Below are positions 1-8,268 of a stretch of 33,411 bases of DNA, one piece after another (position 1 is the first letter of the stretch; every line of letters starts with the position of its first letter). The translations under genes were made by a program, and so were the position numbers. Origin of the DNA: an uncultured bacterium (lineage in GTDB: Bacteria > Cyanobacteriota > Vampirovibrionia > Obscuribacterales > Obscuribacteraceae); contig CAJXZK010000029.1 in NCBI GenBank assembly GCA_913063055.1, forward strand, positions 1 to 33,411, in the 5' to 3' direction. The notes under the pieces were generated by a model that saw only the letters and a list, made by a program, of their open reading frames with translations, ran no database searches and was not told the DNA's origin.

Positions 1-71
1 TAATGATACGGCGACCACCGAGATCTACACCTCTCTATTCGTCGGCAGCGTCAGATGTGTATAAGAGACAG
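1..71 (+). other. Illumina P5/Nextera adapter left on the contig end (artefact)
   Basis: Bases 2-30 are the P5 flow-cell sequence, 31-38 an 8-base index (CTCTCTAT), 39-52 the Nextera read-1 primer part, and 53-71 the 19-bp Tn5 mosaic end (AGATGTGTATAAGAGACAG). The order and spacing are exactly those of a tagmentation library molecule. Genomic sequence starts at 72. Any protein read through this segment acquires a spurious C-terminus. Confidence 0.98.
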
Positions 72-270
72 ATTCAACCTGAGAGCCGTCCTGCATCACT
101 TTTAGCAGTGACATCACACCGCTTTCTATGAAATGGATGAACTTAATAGGAACGTTCGGTTCAATGATTTTTTCGCGCAGGTCGTAGTGCATAAACTCTG
201 AAGCGCTAACAATGGCCTCAGATATAGGCAGCGGTAGGCTTGCTAACAGAAGGTTTTGATACTGGCTCAT
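72..270 (-). CDS. Crp/Fnr-type regulator, N-terminal fragment (cut by contig end)
   Basis: The roughly 66 genuine residues match the start of a cyclic-nucleotide-binding-like sensor domain. They open with a short helix (QNLLLASLPL), then a beta-roll pattern (REKIIEPNVPIKFIHFIESG) and the typical MQDGSQVE turn. The DNA-binding helix-turn-helix would lie beyond the contig edge. The product is probably a transcription factor of the Crp/Fnr family, but the effector cannot be inferred. The ATG at 270 is preferred; a TTG at 276 is possible, and neither has a clear ribosome site. An inverted repeat, AAACCG (275-280) and CGGTTT (298-303), spans the start and could be an autoregulatory site. Transaldolase lies about 100 bases upstream on the same strand. 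The reading frame continues into the adapter, so residues beyond position 72 are artefact. Confidence 0.75.
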
Positions 271-375
271 GGGCAAACCGTTGGTCTGAAGGGCAAACGG
301 TTTAGCTGAGTCGTCAATCTTAGGTCAGCCGAATGTACCTTCACTATGACAGGTTTGAACAGAGAAGGCTTGCTT

Positions 376-1341
376 TTAGACCTTTTCAGCTAGAAGTTTT
401 TCTAGATCAACCAGAGCAGCGCTAAAGCCATCAATGCCTTCGTTTAGTTTTTCATTGGCCATGCGATCTTCAGCGTGCATCTTAGCGAAAATCTCTTTGT
501 TCATTTCTATGCGCTCGATGCTCGATTTCTTTGCTGCATCAGGATCTAGCTTGCGTGGCAGGTCGCCTTCTGTTGAATTGAGTTCTTCTAGGAGCTTCGG
601 TGAAATAGTTAGCAAATCGCAACCAGCTAGTTCGGTAATTTCTCCCATGTTGCGGAAGCTGGCGCCCATTACCACAGTTTTGTAGTCGAATTTTTTGTAG
701 TAGTTGTAAATGGCTGTTACCGATCGGACCCCTGGGTCTTCAGCCCCTTTGTAGTCTTTGCCGGTGTCTTTTTTGTACCAGTCAAGGATGCGGCCGACAA
801 ATGGCGAAATTAGGGTGACTTTGGCTTCAGCGCAGGCAACAGCCTGGTGTAGGCCGAACAAGAGAGTCATATTGCAGTGAATGCCTTCTTTTTCTAAGGT
901 TTCGGCTGCTTGAATGCCTTCCCAGGTGGAGGCAATTTTGATTAGAACGCGTTCGCGAGTGAAGCCATCTTTTTCATATAGGGCAATGATTTCGCGGGCT
1001 TGCTTGATGGTTGCTTCGGTATCGTATGACAGGCGGGCGTCGATTTCGGTAGAGACACGACCGGGAACGATTTCTAAGATTTTCTTGCCGAAGGCAACTG
1101 CCAAGTGGCTAAAGGCTTTTTCTGCGACGCTTTTCTTGTCGGCATCCTTGCCCAGCTCGGCTTTGGCATCGGCAATAACACTGTCGATTAAAGCGGCGTA
1201 GGCTGGCATCTTGGCGGCGGCCATGATTAGAGATGGGTTGGTTGTGCTGTCTTGGGGCTGGTACTTGACGATTGACTCAAATTCGCCTGTATCGGCCACT
1301 ACTTTGGTCATTTGCCGCAATTGTTCTAATAAAGTCGCCAT
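376..1341 (-). CDS. tal: Transaldolase (TalB type)
   Basis: Transaldolase moves a dihydroxyacetone unit between sedoheptulose-7-phosphate and glyceraldehyde-3-phosphate in the non-oxidative pentose phosphate pathway, in the cytosol. The 321 residues align along nearly the whole length with E. coli TalB. They include VVADTG with Asp17, [24 protein letters not shown] with Glu99, the Schiff-base lysine Lys135 in [26 protein letters not shown] and VMGASFRN. All catalytic residues are present and the length is normal for this subclass. The ATG at 1341 is well supported by a GGAGAGGA ribosome site (1349-1356 on the reverse strand). The truncated Crp/Fnr gene follows on the same strand after about 100 bases. 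The 164 bases upstream separate it from a secreted protein gene and show no promoter I can call confidently. Confidence 0.97.
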   Translation of the reverse strand: MATLLEQLRQMTKVVADTGEFESIVKYQPQDSTTNPSLIMAAAKMPAYAALIDSVIADAKAELGKDADKKSVAEKAFSHLAVAFGKKILEIVPGRVSTEIDARLSYDTEATIKQAREIIALYEKDGFTRERVLIKIASTWEGIQAAETLEKEGIHCNMTLLFGLHQAVACAEAKVTLISPFVGRILDWYKKDTGKDYKGAEDPGVRSVTAIYNYYKKFDYKTVVMGASFRNMGEITELAGCDLLTISPKLLEELNSTEGDLPRKLDPDAAKKSSIERIEMNKEIFAKMHAEDRMANEKLNEGIDGFSAALVDLEKLLAEKV

Positions 1342-1505
1342 GAAAACGTCCTCTCCAATCCTGTTTAACTCACTAGCATAACCGGAATAAGCTTGCTTCT
1401 AGCCGCCAAGAGGCAAAAATATTCATTTATGAAATTTCTAAAGCGCGAGTTTCTGTCGTTATCGCGTCACCACTGGCGGTATCAAAGGAAGGTTTGCAGT
1501 TTTTT

Positions 1506-2303
1506 TTATGGCATTAGTGTGTCAAACATTTCTGCTGCTTTTTTGTAGTTGGCTCTTTCGTTGTTAACTTTGCTAGTGCTGTCTACTTCTTTGAAGTTTC
1601 TTGGAATGTGCCAATCGCTAAGCGGAATTGTCGTGCGTGAAATCGAAGTTGTACTGACTGTCGTCTCGCGATTGCCGTCTGAATAGACATTGGTAGACTT
1701 TAGCAGGGGGCCACTAAGGAAGGGCATGGCGAATTTCCAGCGAATAAAATTAAGGGCTTGCTTTGATATATTCTTGTTTTGTAGCTCTAATACTTCCATT
1801 CGTGAGTATTCTTTGGTCTTTTTTGTGCTACTACGATAGAAAAATTCGCCTTCGTTTTTTAGAGATTCCATCGGTTCTATTTCTAGATAGAGACTTCTAG
1901 CCGGCATGCCATTAAAGGATGATGGAATGATCGATTTTGACTTTATCTGGATTGGAGTTTTGCCTTCTACCCTATTGAGCCAGTTTTGATAGGGGAAGAT
2001 TCGTCCGCGCTTGGTTGCATCATTGAAAATAATTACTTCCCAAGCTGGTGCCATGCAGTAGTAGGTGATACCGGTACGGGGAATTCGCCAAATCGCTCCA
2101 TCGTCGGCCATTAGAAGCGTGGTTGTGCCGTTAAACTCGACTTTATATTCGTATTTGTCGACAGTTTTTGTTGGTACTTTTGCTGCTACTACTTGTGCCG
2201 TTGCCGATACTGTCGTGTAGCTTGCGACTAACACTGCAAGGATTGACTGACTAAGTGCTCGTCTGGCCGACACTGCCTTTATCTCGGGCCTAAGATTTTG
2301 CAT
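1506..2303 (-). CDS. Secreted protein of unknown function, 265 aa
   Basis: I do not recognise this family. The N-terminus looks like a Sec signal peptide: basic residues (RPEIKAVSARR), a hydrophobic stretch at about 18-34 and an Ala-rich cleavage region near SATAQ, residues 33-37. The mature part has a beta-rich feel, with repeated short hydrophobic strands (YEYKVEFNGTTTLLMADDG) and many Ser, Thr and Lys residues. No catalytic motif is visible, and there are no internal membrane segments, so it is probably periplasmic or exported. The ATG at 2303 is preceded by only a weak AACGAG ribosome site. The next gene upstream is divergent. On the reverse strand a TAAGATAG element (2351-2358) lies about 50 bases ahead of the start and resembles the repeated element at 25999-26119. 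Confidence 0.7.
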   Translation of the reverse strand: MQNLRPEIKAVSARRALSQSILAVLVASYTTVSATAQVVAAKVPTKTVDKYEYKVEFNGTTTLLMADDGAIWRIPRTGITYYCMAPAWEVIIFNDATKRGRIFPYQNWLNRVEGKTPIQIKSKSIIPSSFNGMPARSLYLEIEPMESLKNEGEFFYRSSTKKTKEYSRMEVLELQNKNISKQALNFIRWKFAMPFLSGPLLKSTNVYSDGNRETTVSTTSISRTTIPLSDWHIPRNFKEVDSTSKVNNERANYKKAAEMFDTLMP

Positions 2304-2468
2304 GGGTAATTTACTCGTTCAATTTCACGTGTATCAATTCTCGTGTATATCTATCTTAGCGCTTCTCTTTTGGGTTAAGCCTCTTTCAGCTTTGAGTAAT
2401 TTCATTGGCTTTGTTATGGCTCGTAAATGAATGCTCTGTCATAGATCAAAAATGTGCGGTTCTTCCCA

Positions 2469-2496
2469 TTGATCCGATATTTCTGCCCTGTATAGT
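2469..2496 (+). promoter_or_regulatory. Sigma-70-type promoter for the coiled-coil gene
   Basis: A -35 element TTGATC (2469-2474) and a -10 element TATAGT (2491-2496) are separated by 16 bases. Transcription would begin near 2503, about 43 bases before the ATG at 2546. This argues against the longer reading frame that opens with a TTG at 2405, because that start would lie upstream of the transcript. Confidence 0.55.
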
Positions 2497-2545
2497 GAGG
2501 AAGGTTCCGTTTGGCGGCGGAGTATTTATAGAGGGGTGTTGCTGT

Positions 2546-3418
2546 ATGGCGATGATATCTAGTCTTTGGGATACCTTAGTCGGTGATAAAAAGCTTGGCA
2601 GCAATAAGACATCCAAACTAGACAGCGTCAACCATAACCTCAACCACTTAGAAAAACGTAAGTTAGTGGCTACCCGTGCAAGGTTGGAAGCGCAGGCGTC
2701 AAATAAGCTCGATCTCAATCATTTGCGCGCTCGCATAGACCGTGAATCTCGAGATTATGCTTTGATGCGAGAGAGACAACAAAATTCTAAGTCTCGCTGG
2801 TTTGGAGAGCGTGCAAGCGTTATTGATGAGGCTGCTTTGACAAAGCGGTTGGCTGCGCCAACCCCCCAGTTGAGCCAAGAAGAGCTTGATCTCAGTCTCA
2901 ACTATAGCGATATACATTTGCCCGACTACTACAATAGTTCTTTAGTCACTAATTTTGCCGTTGATTGTCCAGAAGATGTTGAAACTAGTGAATATGCTGA
3001 AACCATCGAGGAGCCGTTCATCTGTACGATAGATACAGCAGATTTTTCTGATTTGGCCGAAGACCTGGCGGAAGTATCATTGATGCCGCCACTTGTGGCA
3101 CTGAGTGACAATATTCCTGAGTTAAACGAACTGTTGGCCCGTTTGCAAATAGTTGAGGCTGAAGTGGCTCTAGAAGAAGCCCACGTCGATGAAGCGGCGC
3201 AAGAAACAAGAGCGCTAGAATCAAGAGTGCAAGAATCAACCGAAAGAGCTAGCCGTGAACATCATGCTGATTTGCATATAGTCACACCCTTTGATGTCTG
3301 TTTGCCGAGCCCAGCAAATAGCCCCGTGCCGCTGATTAAACGTCATGGTAAGGGTAAGAAGGGCAAGCGCGCTCGCAGTAAAGAAGCTGCTAAAATTAAG
3401 AACGGCACAAGAAATTAG
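2546..3418 (+). CDS. Coiled-coil protein of unknown function, 290 aa
   Basis: No family is recognised. The N-terminal 85 residues are rich in Lys, Arg and Leu with heptad-like spacing (NHLEKRKLVATRARLEAQ), predicting a coiled coil. A central acidic stretch follows (PEDVETSEYAETIEEP), then a second probable coiled coil rich in Glu and Ala (LARLQIVEAEVALEEAHVDEAA). The C-terminus is strongly basic (RHGKGKKGKRARSKEAAK) and could bind nucleic acid or membrane lipid headgroups. There is no signal peptide and no clear membrane segment, so it is probably cytoplasmic. The start is placed at the ATG at 2546 because a GAGGGG ribosome site lies at 2531-2536 and a good promoter lies just upstream. An MBL-fold hydrolase follows after 30 bases on the same strand and may share the transcript. 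Confidence 0.7.
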   Translation: MAMISSLWDTLVGDKKLGSNKTSKLDSVNHNLNHLEKRKLVATRARLEAQASNKLDLNHLRARIDRESRDYALMRERQQNSKSRWFGERASVIDEAALTKRLAAPTPQLSQEELDLSLNYSDIHLPDYYNSSLVTNFAVDCPEDVETSEYAETIEEPFICTIDTADFSDLAEDLAEVSLMPPLVALSDNIPELNELLARLQIVEAEVALEEAHVDEAAQETRALESRVQESTERASREHHADLHIVTPFDVCLPSPANSPVPLIKRHGKGKKGKRARSKEAAKIKNGTRN

Positions 3419-3448
3419 ATAGTTGCTGTTCTACTTTTAGGGGGCCTA

Positions 3449-4336
3449 TTGAGATTCGGTAAATTCGATCTTTCGATCATTCGCGAGTGCGTATTCAGGC
3501 TCGATGGCGGTGCTATGTTCGGTGTGGTGCCGAAGACGCTATGGAGCAAGACTTCTCCGTCTGACGAGCACAACCGCGTGGTGATAGCCTGCAATTTGCT
3601 CCTTATCGATACTGGTGATAAGAAAGTGCTGATTGAAACCGGCATGGGTGATCGCTGGAGTGACAAGGAAAGAGAGCGTTACGGTCTCAAGTCGCTAGTT
3701 AGTTCTGCCACTGTTCTTGATCAAGTCAATCTCAAGCCAGAAGACATTGATTTCGTTGTTATTTCGCACTTGCACTTTGATCATGCTGGTGGTGCCACCA
3801 TGCTTAAAGATGGCAAGCTAGTTCCTGTATTTCCTAATGCTCAATACGTCGTGCAGAAAGGCGAATGGGATTTTGCTTTTAAGGCAAATGCTCGGGCTAA
3901 GGCCAGCTATAGACCTGATGATTTCGTACCACTGAAAGAACACGATCAAATTTTGTTCGTCGATGGTGATTATGAAGTGGTGCCTGGTGTCTGGGTAAAA
4001 GTCACCGGTGGGCACACCAGTCATCATCAAGTCGTTTATTTCGAGTCAGAAAGCGAAAAAGGCGTTTATTTCGCTGATATTCTTCCCACCAAGAGTCACA
4101 TCACCCCGCCTTGGGTCATGGGCTATGACCATTATCCCCTGGTTAGTTGCGACATCAAGTCAGAATGGCTGGCCCGAGCAGCTGAGCAAAATTGGTTGGT
4201 GGTCTTTGATCACGAGCCTGGTATTCCATGGGGCCGAGTAAAAGTTGAGAGCGGTAAGTTTGTCTTTGAAGCACTGCCTGAAGACTCGCTGGCTTTTGCC
4301 TCTGGCACTGGTCGGGCTTTAGCTAATGTCGGCTAG
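3449..4336 (+). CDS. MBL-fold metallo-hydrolase (YtnP/lactonase-like)
   Basis: This is a metallo-beta-lactamase-fold hydrolase with a complete two-metal site. The HLHFDH motif gives His107, His109, Asp111 and His112. Further ligands are His189 in TGGHTSHH, Asp210 in YFADILPT and His255 in FDHEPG. The spacing and the long N-terminal part (GGAMFGVVPKTLW, then CNLLLIDTG) resemble the YtnP and AHL-lactonase-like branch, so a lactone or similar ester is a plausible substrate; sequence alone cannot fix it. It has 295 residues, no signal peptide and is probably cytosolic. The TTG start at 3449 follows an AGGGGG ribosome site (3439-3444). It converges on the membrane protein gene at 4355 with an 18-base gap. 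Confidence 0.88.
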   Translation: MRFGKFDLSIIRECVFRLDGGAMFGVVPKTLWSKTSPSDEHNRVVIACNLLLIDTGDKKVLIETGMGDRWSDKERERYGLKSLVSSATVLDQVNLKPEDIDFVVISHLHFDHAGGATMLKDGKLVPVFPNAQYVVQKGEWDFAFKANARAKASYRPDDFVPLKEHDQILFVDGDYEVVPGVWVKVTGGHTSHHQVVYFESESEKGVYFADILPTKSHITPPWVMGYDHYPLVSCDIKSEWLARAAEQNWLVVFDHEPGIPWGRVKVESGKFVFEALPEDSLAFASGTGRALANVG

Positions 4337-4354
4337 TCTGGGCTCTAATTCGCT

Positions 4355-6049
4355 CTAATTCTCTTGTAGGTGTTTTTTGAGCCGTTCGAGAAAAGCAGCT
4401 AGCTTGCCTTGTTTTGACCAGCTCAGACCAAGTTCTACTTCTTGCAAAGCCAGTTTCTTTTGGCCTTTTGATAAATAAGAAATTGCCGTAAGTGCATGTT
4501 TGCGACAGAGCTGCTCGGGCATTTCTTGACGTCGCTGCGGAGCTAAATTACTAAGTTCTCGGCCCCCCATGCTGGTGACTAGTTCTTGCCGCTTCTTCTC
4601 TCCGGCTTGGTTATTAGGTAGCCAAAGCGAGAAATGTTGGTCGTCAAAAACCAATAGCCAGTCTGGTGAAGATAATAGAGCTTGATAGATTTGATAAGAG
4701 TCGTCCACGCATAGTGAGCTAACCTGCCACTTCGCCAGGTAGCTTTGCCAGCCCTCTTCGGCATTGAAGCAGTTGTTGTATTCAGTGCAAAATTTCCGAC
4801 CATAGAAATCGAAACGTGTATCAATAAAGACCGGGCTGAGATTCTCGAAAATTAGGCAGTTGCCTATGGCCGGGTCGCAAAACATGTTCTTGGTTAGATC
4901 GGGGTGTTGTTTGAGAAAAATTGTGGTTTCAAGATTAGTGTCTGAATTGGTAAACCAGACGGCTTGTCCCGCTGGAAAGCGCTGCAGGAAGGAAAAGACT
5001 GCACAGCTAATGGCGATAGCGGCAAAACCCCAGCTTTCTAAATTTGAAAATTGCTTCAGTGGCTTTGTCTGGTCTCTATTGAAAATCGTCATTCTACTTA
5101 GGGCCAAACCCATATAGGGCCAGGTAAGCAGTATCGCCACTGGTACAAAGCGGTAGAACATTAAGGCGGCTGCACTTGCTACGGCTGCTAAAATCAACCC
5201 CGCCAGGGGTACGCTGCGGTGCCCCCTGAGAATGACTAGCCAGGCCAGGGTTAGGTAGAGTAAGTGATTGATAAACAAGCGCGGATGAGTGAGCAGAACT
5301 GGTTGTAGTTCTCTTATTGAGCCGAAGTCGGGCTCCGTGGTGAATGAAAGGTTGTAGGTAATCAGGCCCCAACCATAAGGGTTTACCAGTATCGCCCCGA
5401 TGCAGGCAAAAAGAAGAAGGAGCAGTCTCTGGCGATTTTGGCACTGCTTTTGCCCTAGCTCTATCAGAAGATAGGTCGCTACCATTGCTAAACCAATGAA
5501 CCAAAAAGAATGTGTGTTTGCCCATAGCACCATGAGCGGTGGCAGTAGCCAGAGAGAGTTGTTGTAACCATGATTGCGAAAACGCTCAAGAATAATAGTG
5601 AATACTGCAATTAGAAGAAATGATATTAACTGGGGCCGAGCCCAGAAAAATATAGGACTGCAGACCAGGCTGAGCAGGCCAAAGACATAGATGGGTTTGA
5701 CCCCCTGTCTTATCATTGAGACTGGCAGATAGCATAAATAAATTAGGGCGGTGGCTATACCAGCCGCCAGCCCCACTAACCAGAGACCGCCATGCTGAAA
5801 AAGTACGCCGAGAGCAATGGTAAACAGCCATTGGTAAATGACGATGGGGCGGTCTGGGCAAGTAAAGCTAAAGCAATCTGTCGCCGGAATGCCATGAGAA
5901 AGAATGTATTGACCGGTCTTTATTAACCAGGCAGTATCGCCGCATTGCAAAGTGTGATCAATATTTGCGCCAAACTTGCTCAGGCAGGAGATGAAGAGTA
6001 GAAAGGCAAAACCATTGGTAAGCAGGTTTTCGAGCTTGGTGTTTAGCAC
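4355..6049 (-). CDS. GT-C-like multi-pass membrane protein, 564 aa
   Basis: About ten hydrophobic membrane segments fill the first 360 residues, followed by a soluble C-terminal part of about 190 residues. The first exposed loop carries CGDTAWLIKTGQYI and GIPATDCFSFT, and later come WANTHSFWF and NPYGW. These patterns recur in membrane proteins related to polyprenyl-phosphate-dependent (GT-C fold) glycosyltransferases, where an acidic residue in the first loop is catalytic. The donor and acceptor are unknown and the protein could also be a non-enzymatic relative. The GTG start at 6049 overlaps the end of the RDD gene by seven bases, implying translational coupling. It is the last gene of the glycan cluster. 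Confidence 0.65.
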   Translation of the reverse strand: MLNTKLENLLTNGFAFLLFISCLSKFGANIDHTLQCGDTAWLIKTGQYILSHGIPATDCFSFTCPDRPIVIYQWLFTIALGVLFQHGGLWLVGLAAGIATALIYLCYLPVSMIRQGVKPIYVFGLLSLVCSPIFFWARPQLISFLLIAVFTIILERFRNHGYNNSLWLLPPLMVLWANTHSFWFIGLAMVATYLLIELGQKQCQNRQRLLLLLFACIGAILVNPYGWGLITYNLSFTTEPDFGSIRELQPVLLTHPRLFINHLLYLTLAWLVILRGHRSVPLAGLILAAVASAAALMFYRFVPVAILLTWPYMGLALSRMTIFNRDQTKPLKQFSNLESWGFAAIAISCAVFSFLQRFPAGQAVWFTNSDTNLETTIFLKQHPDLTKNMFCDPAIGNCLIFENLSPVFIDTRFDFYGRKFCTEYNNCFNAEEGWQSYLAKWQVSSLCVDDSYQIYQALLSSPDWLLVFDDQHFSLWLPNNQAGEKKRQELVTSMGGRELSNLAPQRRQEMPEQLCRKHALTAISYLSKGQKKLALQEVELGLSWSKQGKLAAFLERLKKHLQEN

Positions 6050-6627
6050 TGATCTGGGGTCTTTAGTTGCACCACGATTGTTCCAGAAAGCTTATCTGCC
6101 AACCTCATGCCAGTGCCGCTGAGCATTAAAATGGTTTCGATTAGAAGCACCAAGAATGTGTAGGCAACTGCGAAAATTTGCAGGTTAGTTAGTAGTTCGT
6201 GCCCGCATATTGGCGCTGCCAGTTGATAGACAAAATAGGGGGCGAAGAAGACTAAGTTTCGCAGTAGCAGTTGAACGATAGTGGCTCGTCCTCGCGTCTT
6301 TTCGTCTACCACCGCTAAATCAAGTAAGCCTTTGCCCAGGCCACGGCCATTGAAAAAACTATCTCTAAATAAAAAGACGATCAAGGTGAGTGTTTGAATC
6401 GGAGCGTGTGCTGTCAATCTGGTGCCATCTGCACCGAGCAAAGTGCGACAAGCGACAACGGCAATAGTGACGATCCAAAGGCAGGCGACGTAGTCATACA
6501 AAGTGACAGCAGCAAGGCGACGAAAGAACGGTGCTCGCTGCTCTAGGTGTGCCGAGGCAAATTTGTCAGCTTCCTTGGCCTCATTAACTGTTTGCTTTGA
6601 TGGTACTAACAGTGTTTGCGCAGTCAC
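6043..6627 (-). CDS. RDD-family membrane protein
   Basis: The 194 residues carry the layout of RDD domains. A cytosolic N-terminus is followed by FFRRLAAVTLYDYVACLW with the characteristic Arg and Asp at the first membrane segment. A middle segment ends in GRGLGKGLLDLAVVD, and the last segment is followed by GMRLADKLSGTIVV. The molecular role of most RDD proteins is unknown; some act in ion or solute transport. The GTG start has no clear ribosome site. An in-frame ATG lies 34 codons upstream (6729) but is cut by a TAA at 6676-6678, so either this start is weak or the gene has lost part of its N-terminus. It overlaps the following gene by seven bases. Confidence 0.7.
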   Translation of the reverse strand: MTAQTLLVPSKQTVNEAKEADKFASAHLEQRAPFFRRLAAVTLYDYVACLWIVTIAVVACRTLLGADGTRLTAHAPIQTLTLIVFLFRDSFFNGRGLGKGLLDLAVVDEKTRGRATIVQLLLRNLVFFAPYFVYQLAAPICGHELLTNLQIFAVAYTFLVLLIETILMLSGTGMRLADKLSGTIVVQLKTPDQC

Positions 6628-6762
6628 TTCTAGAATCTCGGTGTTGAAATTATCTTTGCTTATTTGCTTGTCGGCTTATCTGTTGGTCAGGATAGCCTGA
6701 TTTGAGTCATGTTTTTCAAGATTGTCCATGCTTACTTAATTCTAATTCGCTCTGCGGGCTGT

Positions 6763-8268
6763 TTAAAGTTGCTTATTGGGCAGAAATACTACTTGCTTCA
6801 TACCGTTGCCACCAGATTTTCCTGACGGGCTGTAATTTTTCAGGATAGCTTTGACCACGGGGGTTCTCCAGATCTGCTCTTTATGTTCGCTGGCATCGTG
6901 AGCATTGATGATGACAGCCCCGTAGGCTTTCTGATCGAGTCTTTGTAGCAAGAGATCCAGTTGACCTGGATGCAAGGCGCCGATATTTAAGATGGTGGTG
7001 GCATCAACCATTGCTGGTTCTGCTCCGGCAAATATGGCCAGTGAAGGGTCTTCGGTTAGTAGTAGGGGTTTATCTGTGCAGCTCTGGCTTAGCATGCTTA
7101 TGGTTTCTTTTGTATCAGCCCGCAGGGCATGGCAGAAAGCCATTTCAGCGGTAAAACCTATTAGTGGTGCCATGCTGGCAGCGCTAGCAAAAATGGCTGC
7201 TGTGGCGAAATTTGCGGGCAGCTTTTCTAGCTTAATAGCTCCTAACCAAAACAGGGCGAATTCACAGCACAGTAAGTGATTGTGAAAGGCTCCACGCAGG
7301 CCCATGGTATAGAGTGCCGGCAGTATGGAGCAAAGCAGCAGTATCGTTGGCAGGGCCTCAATACTTTGTGATTTGGTTAGTAAGTTACTGCTTGCTTCTT
7401 TATGCCAGAAGGTGGCGGCGGCAATAATACTGAGGGCGGCTAAGGTTTTTGCATCTAAGAGAAAGGGGATAAGAAATTGCTTGATTGTCTCCCATTCCCA
7501 GGGTAGGCCAGCGGCATAAGATAGGTGGGCCCAGTAGCCGCCGGTTATGGTCTGCAGCAGAGCGGCAATTGCTAGACACAATAGAGTGTAGGCAGCCAGA
7601 TACTGCAGGGCCAGGCGCTTTTGCCCCTTGTATAAAGCAAAGAGAACTGTGGCAACCATAAAGACCACATATTGCTGTTTGCTGTAGAAGGCCAAGGTTG
7701 AAAGTATTACTGCAGCAATTGAAAGTTTTGGTTGCTCACTGCCGCTGGTATCGCTCCAGCTTTTGACAAATCTTTCTAGGGCAATAACTGCCAGGGCCAG
7801 GCCCAAGAGGTCTACTCTGGCCACTGAAGACCAGTGCAGTACAGGCAAGCTGCCGATGAACATGGCTAGGGCAATGATCAGATGAAAATCGCTCACTCGA
7901 CAGCGGTTCAATAGCGCCCCAAAACTGAAAAAGCACAGCAAGGCTGAAGTCATAGTCAGCAGGCGCAAAGGTATGAAGCTGGTGCCAAATAATTTTAGTA
8001 AAAGAGCGCCAATGACAAAATATAGAGGGTTATATATAACCACGCTCCATGGGTCTTGACTCAGAGCTGTTAAATTGTAGATGTTGCTGCCTTTGGCCAG
8101 CTGCAAGCAGGCCCATAAAACATGGCCTTCATATTCAATGGCATAGGGATTGCTGCGGGCCAGGCCCCAGCAGATGGTGTAGATGGCCGCAAGAACGCCA
8201 CTGATAAGCAGCAACCCAGCCACTTGTGCGACATAAAGTGGTTTCGGTCTAGTTGTGGTCGTACTCAT
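6763..8268 (-). CDS. GT39/ArnT-like membrane glycosyltransferase
   Basis: This 501-residue integral membrane protein has about ten hydrophobic segments, a short cytosolic N-terminus and a soluble C-terminal region after about residue 390. The first large loop contains NPYAIEYEGHVLW, where acidic residues sit as in GT-C enzymes that use polyprenyl-phosphate sugars, and DPWSVVIYNPLYF resembles the following conserved loop. The likely role is transfer of a sugar from a lipid carrier to a glycan, lipid or protein on the outer face of the inner membrane; the acceptor is unknown. Its ATG overlaps the TGA of the GT2 synthase gene (ATGA, 8265-8268), so the two are translationally coupled. The RDD gene follows after 135 bases. 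Confidence 0.72.
   Translation of the reverse strand: MSTTTTRPKPLYVAQVAGLLLISGVLAAIYTICWGLARSNPYAIEYEGHVLWACLQLAKGSNIYNLTALSQDPWSVVIYNPLYFVIGALLLKLFGTSFIPLRLLTMTSALLCFFSFGALLNRCRVSDFHLIIALAMFIGSLPVLHWSSVARVDLLGLALAVIALERFVKSWSDTSGSEQPKLSIAAVILSTLAFYSKQQYVVFMVATVLFALYKGQKRLALQYLAAYTLLCLAIAALLQTITGGYWAHLSYAAGLPWEWETIKQFLIPFLLDAKTLAALSIIAAATFWHKEASSNLLTKSQSIEALPTILLLCSILPALYTMGLRGAFHNHLLCCEFALFWLGAIKLEKLPANFATAAIFASAASMAPLIGFTAEMAFCHALRADTKETISMLSQSCTDKPLLLTEDPSLAIFAGAEPAMVDATTILNIGALHPGQLDLLLQRLDQKAYGAVIINAHDASEHKEQIWRTPVVKAILKNYSPSGKSGGNGMKQVVFLPNKQL

Noticed and set aside
2405-2545. N-terminal extension of the coiled-coil gene from a TTG at 2405
   Set aside because: A good promoter (2469-2496) lies inside it and the ATG at 2546 has the better ribosome site; the extension is Cys/Pro-rich and unlike the rest.
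5094-5525. 143-codon frame overlapping the GT-C-like gene on the same strand
   Set aside because: It is out of frame with a clear membrane protein and shows no coherent domain or start signal.
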